From assembly GCA_016342385.1 (NCBI GenBank), contig JAEINM010000057.1:1-14098 (forward strand): 14,098 nt of DNA. Direction: 5' to 3'. This DNA is from Spirochaetaceae bacterium (GTDB taxonomy: Bacteria; Spirochaetota; Spirochaetia; DSM-2461). Positions 13,965 through 14,098 of this stretch are shown here, in pieces (positions within the stretch are counted from its first letter, which is position 1; the number at the start of each line of letters is the position of its first letter). The position numbers and the translations under genes were made by a program. The notes under the pieces are model-generated. The model was given only the letters and a program-made list of their open reading frames with translations. It was not told where the DNA came from and did no database searches.

Positions 13965-14098
13965 ATGAGTGATGATAAAAAACACTATGAACCGCTTTTA
14001 GATATAGAAGAGGTTCTTCCCATTCTCAATCAGATTGATATTTTCGGTGCTCTAAACGAGAAAGAGCTACAGATCCTCTTCAAAAATCTTAAAAAAGT
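13965..14098 (+). CDS. 5' part of a cyclic-nucleotide-binding-domain (CRP-like) protein, cut by window end
   Basis: An ATG at 13965 opens a frame that runs to the window edge (44 codons). After a short lead (MSDDKKHYEPLLDIEEV), the segment ILNQIDIFGALNEKELQILF matches the first helix of cNMP-binding domains (I-x-x-I-x-IF-x-x-L-x-x-x-EL-x-x-L). The rest is outside the window, so it could be a CRP/FNR regulator or another cNMP-domain protein. A second ATG at 13972 is in another frame that closes after nine codons. The gene follows corA by 21 bp on the same strand. It may be co-transcribed with the transport operon or start from the TATAAT just upstream. Confidence 0.65.
   Translation, partial: MSDDKKHYEPLLDIEEVLPILNQIDIFGALNEKELQILFKNLKK

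Overview
The window looks like chromosomal DNA of a Gram-negative, rather AT-rich bacterium, most likely a spirochete (Spirochaetota). The case rests on three things: a lipoprotein with FSP-x-x-DG repeats and a spirochete-style OmpA C-terminus, a membrane-anchored PilZ-like protein of a type I associate with spirochetes, and a LapA-type membrane protein. This is an inference from protein style; no rRNA or marker gene is present. I see no mobile element, CRISPR array, tRNA or rRNA.

Layout. Left edge: the 5' end of an unidentified minus-strand ORF (1-67), then a lone Uma2-family (PD-(D/E)XK) gene on the plus strand, convergent with nfo (endonuclease IV). Next, on the minus strand, come a GT4 glycosyltransferase, a DUF432-like protein and an MscS-type channel; the last two are translationally coupled. 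A plus-strand alpha/beta hydrolase is divergent from the glycosyltransferase. It converges on a minus-strand operon read in the order lapA-like, large repeat lipoprotein with OmpA-like C-terminus, PilZ-like membrane protein. A 191-bp divergent promoter region (9490-9680) separates that operon from a plus-strand ion-transport operon: TrkH/KtrB-type K+ channel subunit, KtrA-type RCK regulator (broken by a +1 frameshift in this sequence), a two-TM PAS-like protein of unknown role, and CorA. The right edge cuts a gene that begins like a cyclic-nucleotide-binding-domain protein. No gene-free stretch exceeds about 190 bp.

How the genes may work together. Much of the window concerns ions and osmotic balance: MscS (pressure release), TrkH/KtrA (K+ uptake), CorA (Mg2+), and a glycosyltransferase whose N-terminus vaguely recalls mannosylglucosylglycerate synthase, a compatible-solute enzyme. 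The second theme is the cell envelope (LapA-like protein, repeat lipoprotein, PilZ-like protein). The most notable points are the frameshifted ktrA, the S1-S4-like N-terminal extension on TrkH, the orphan PAS-like protein inside the transport operon, two genes whose -10 boxes sit exactly 7 nt before the start codon (possible leaderless mRNAs), and degenerate ligand sites in both the PilZ-like and OmpA-like domains. I did not find a clear new defence or mobile system.
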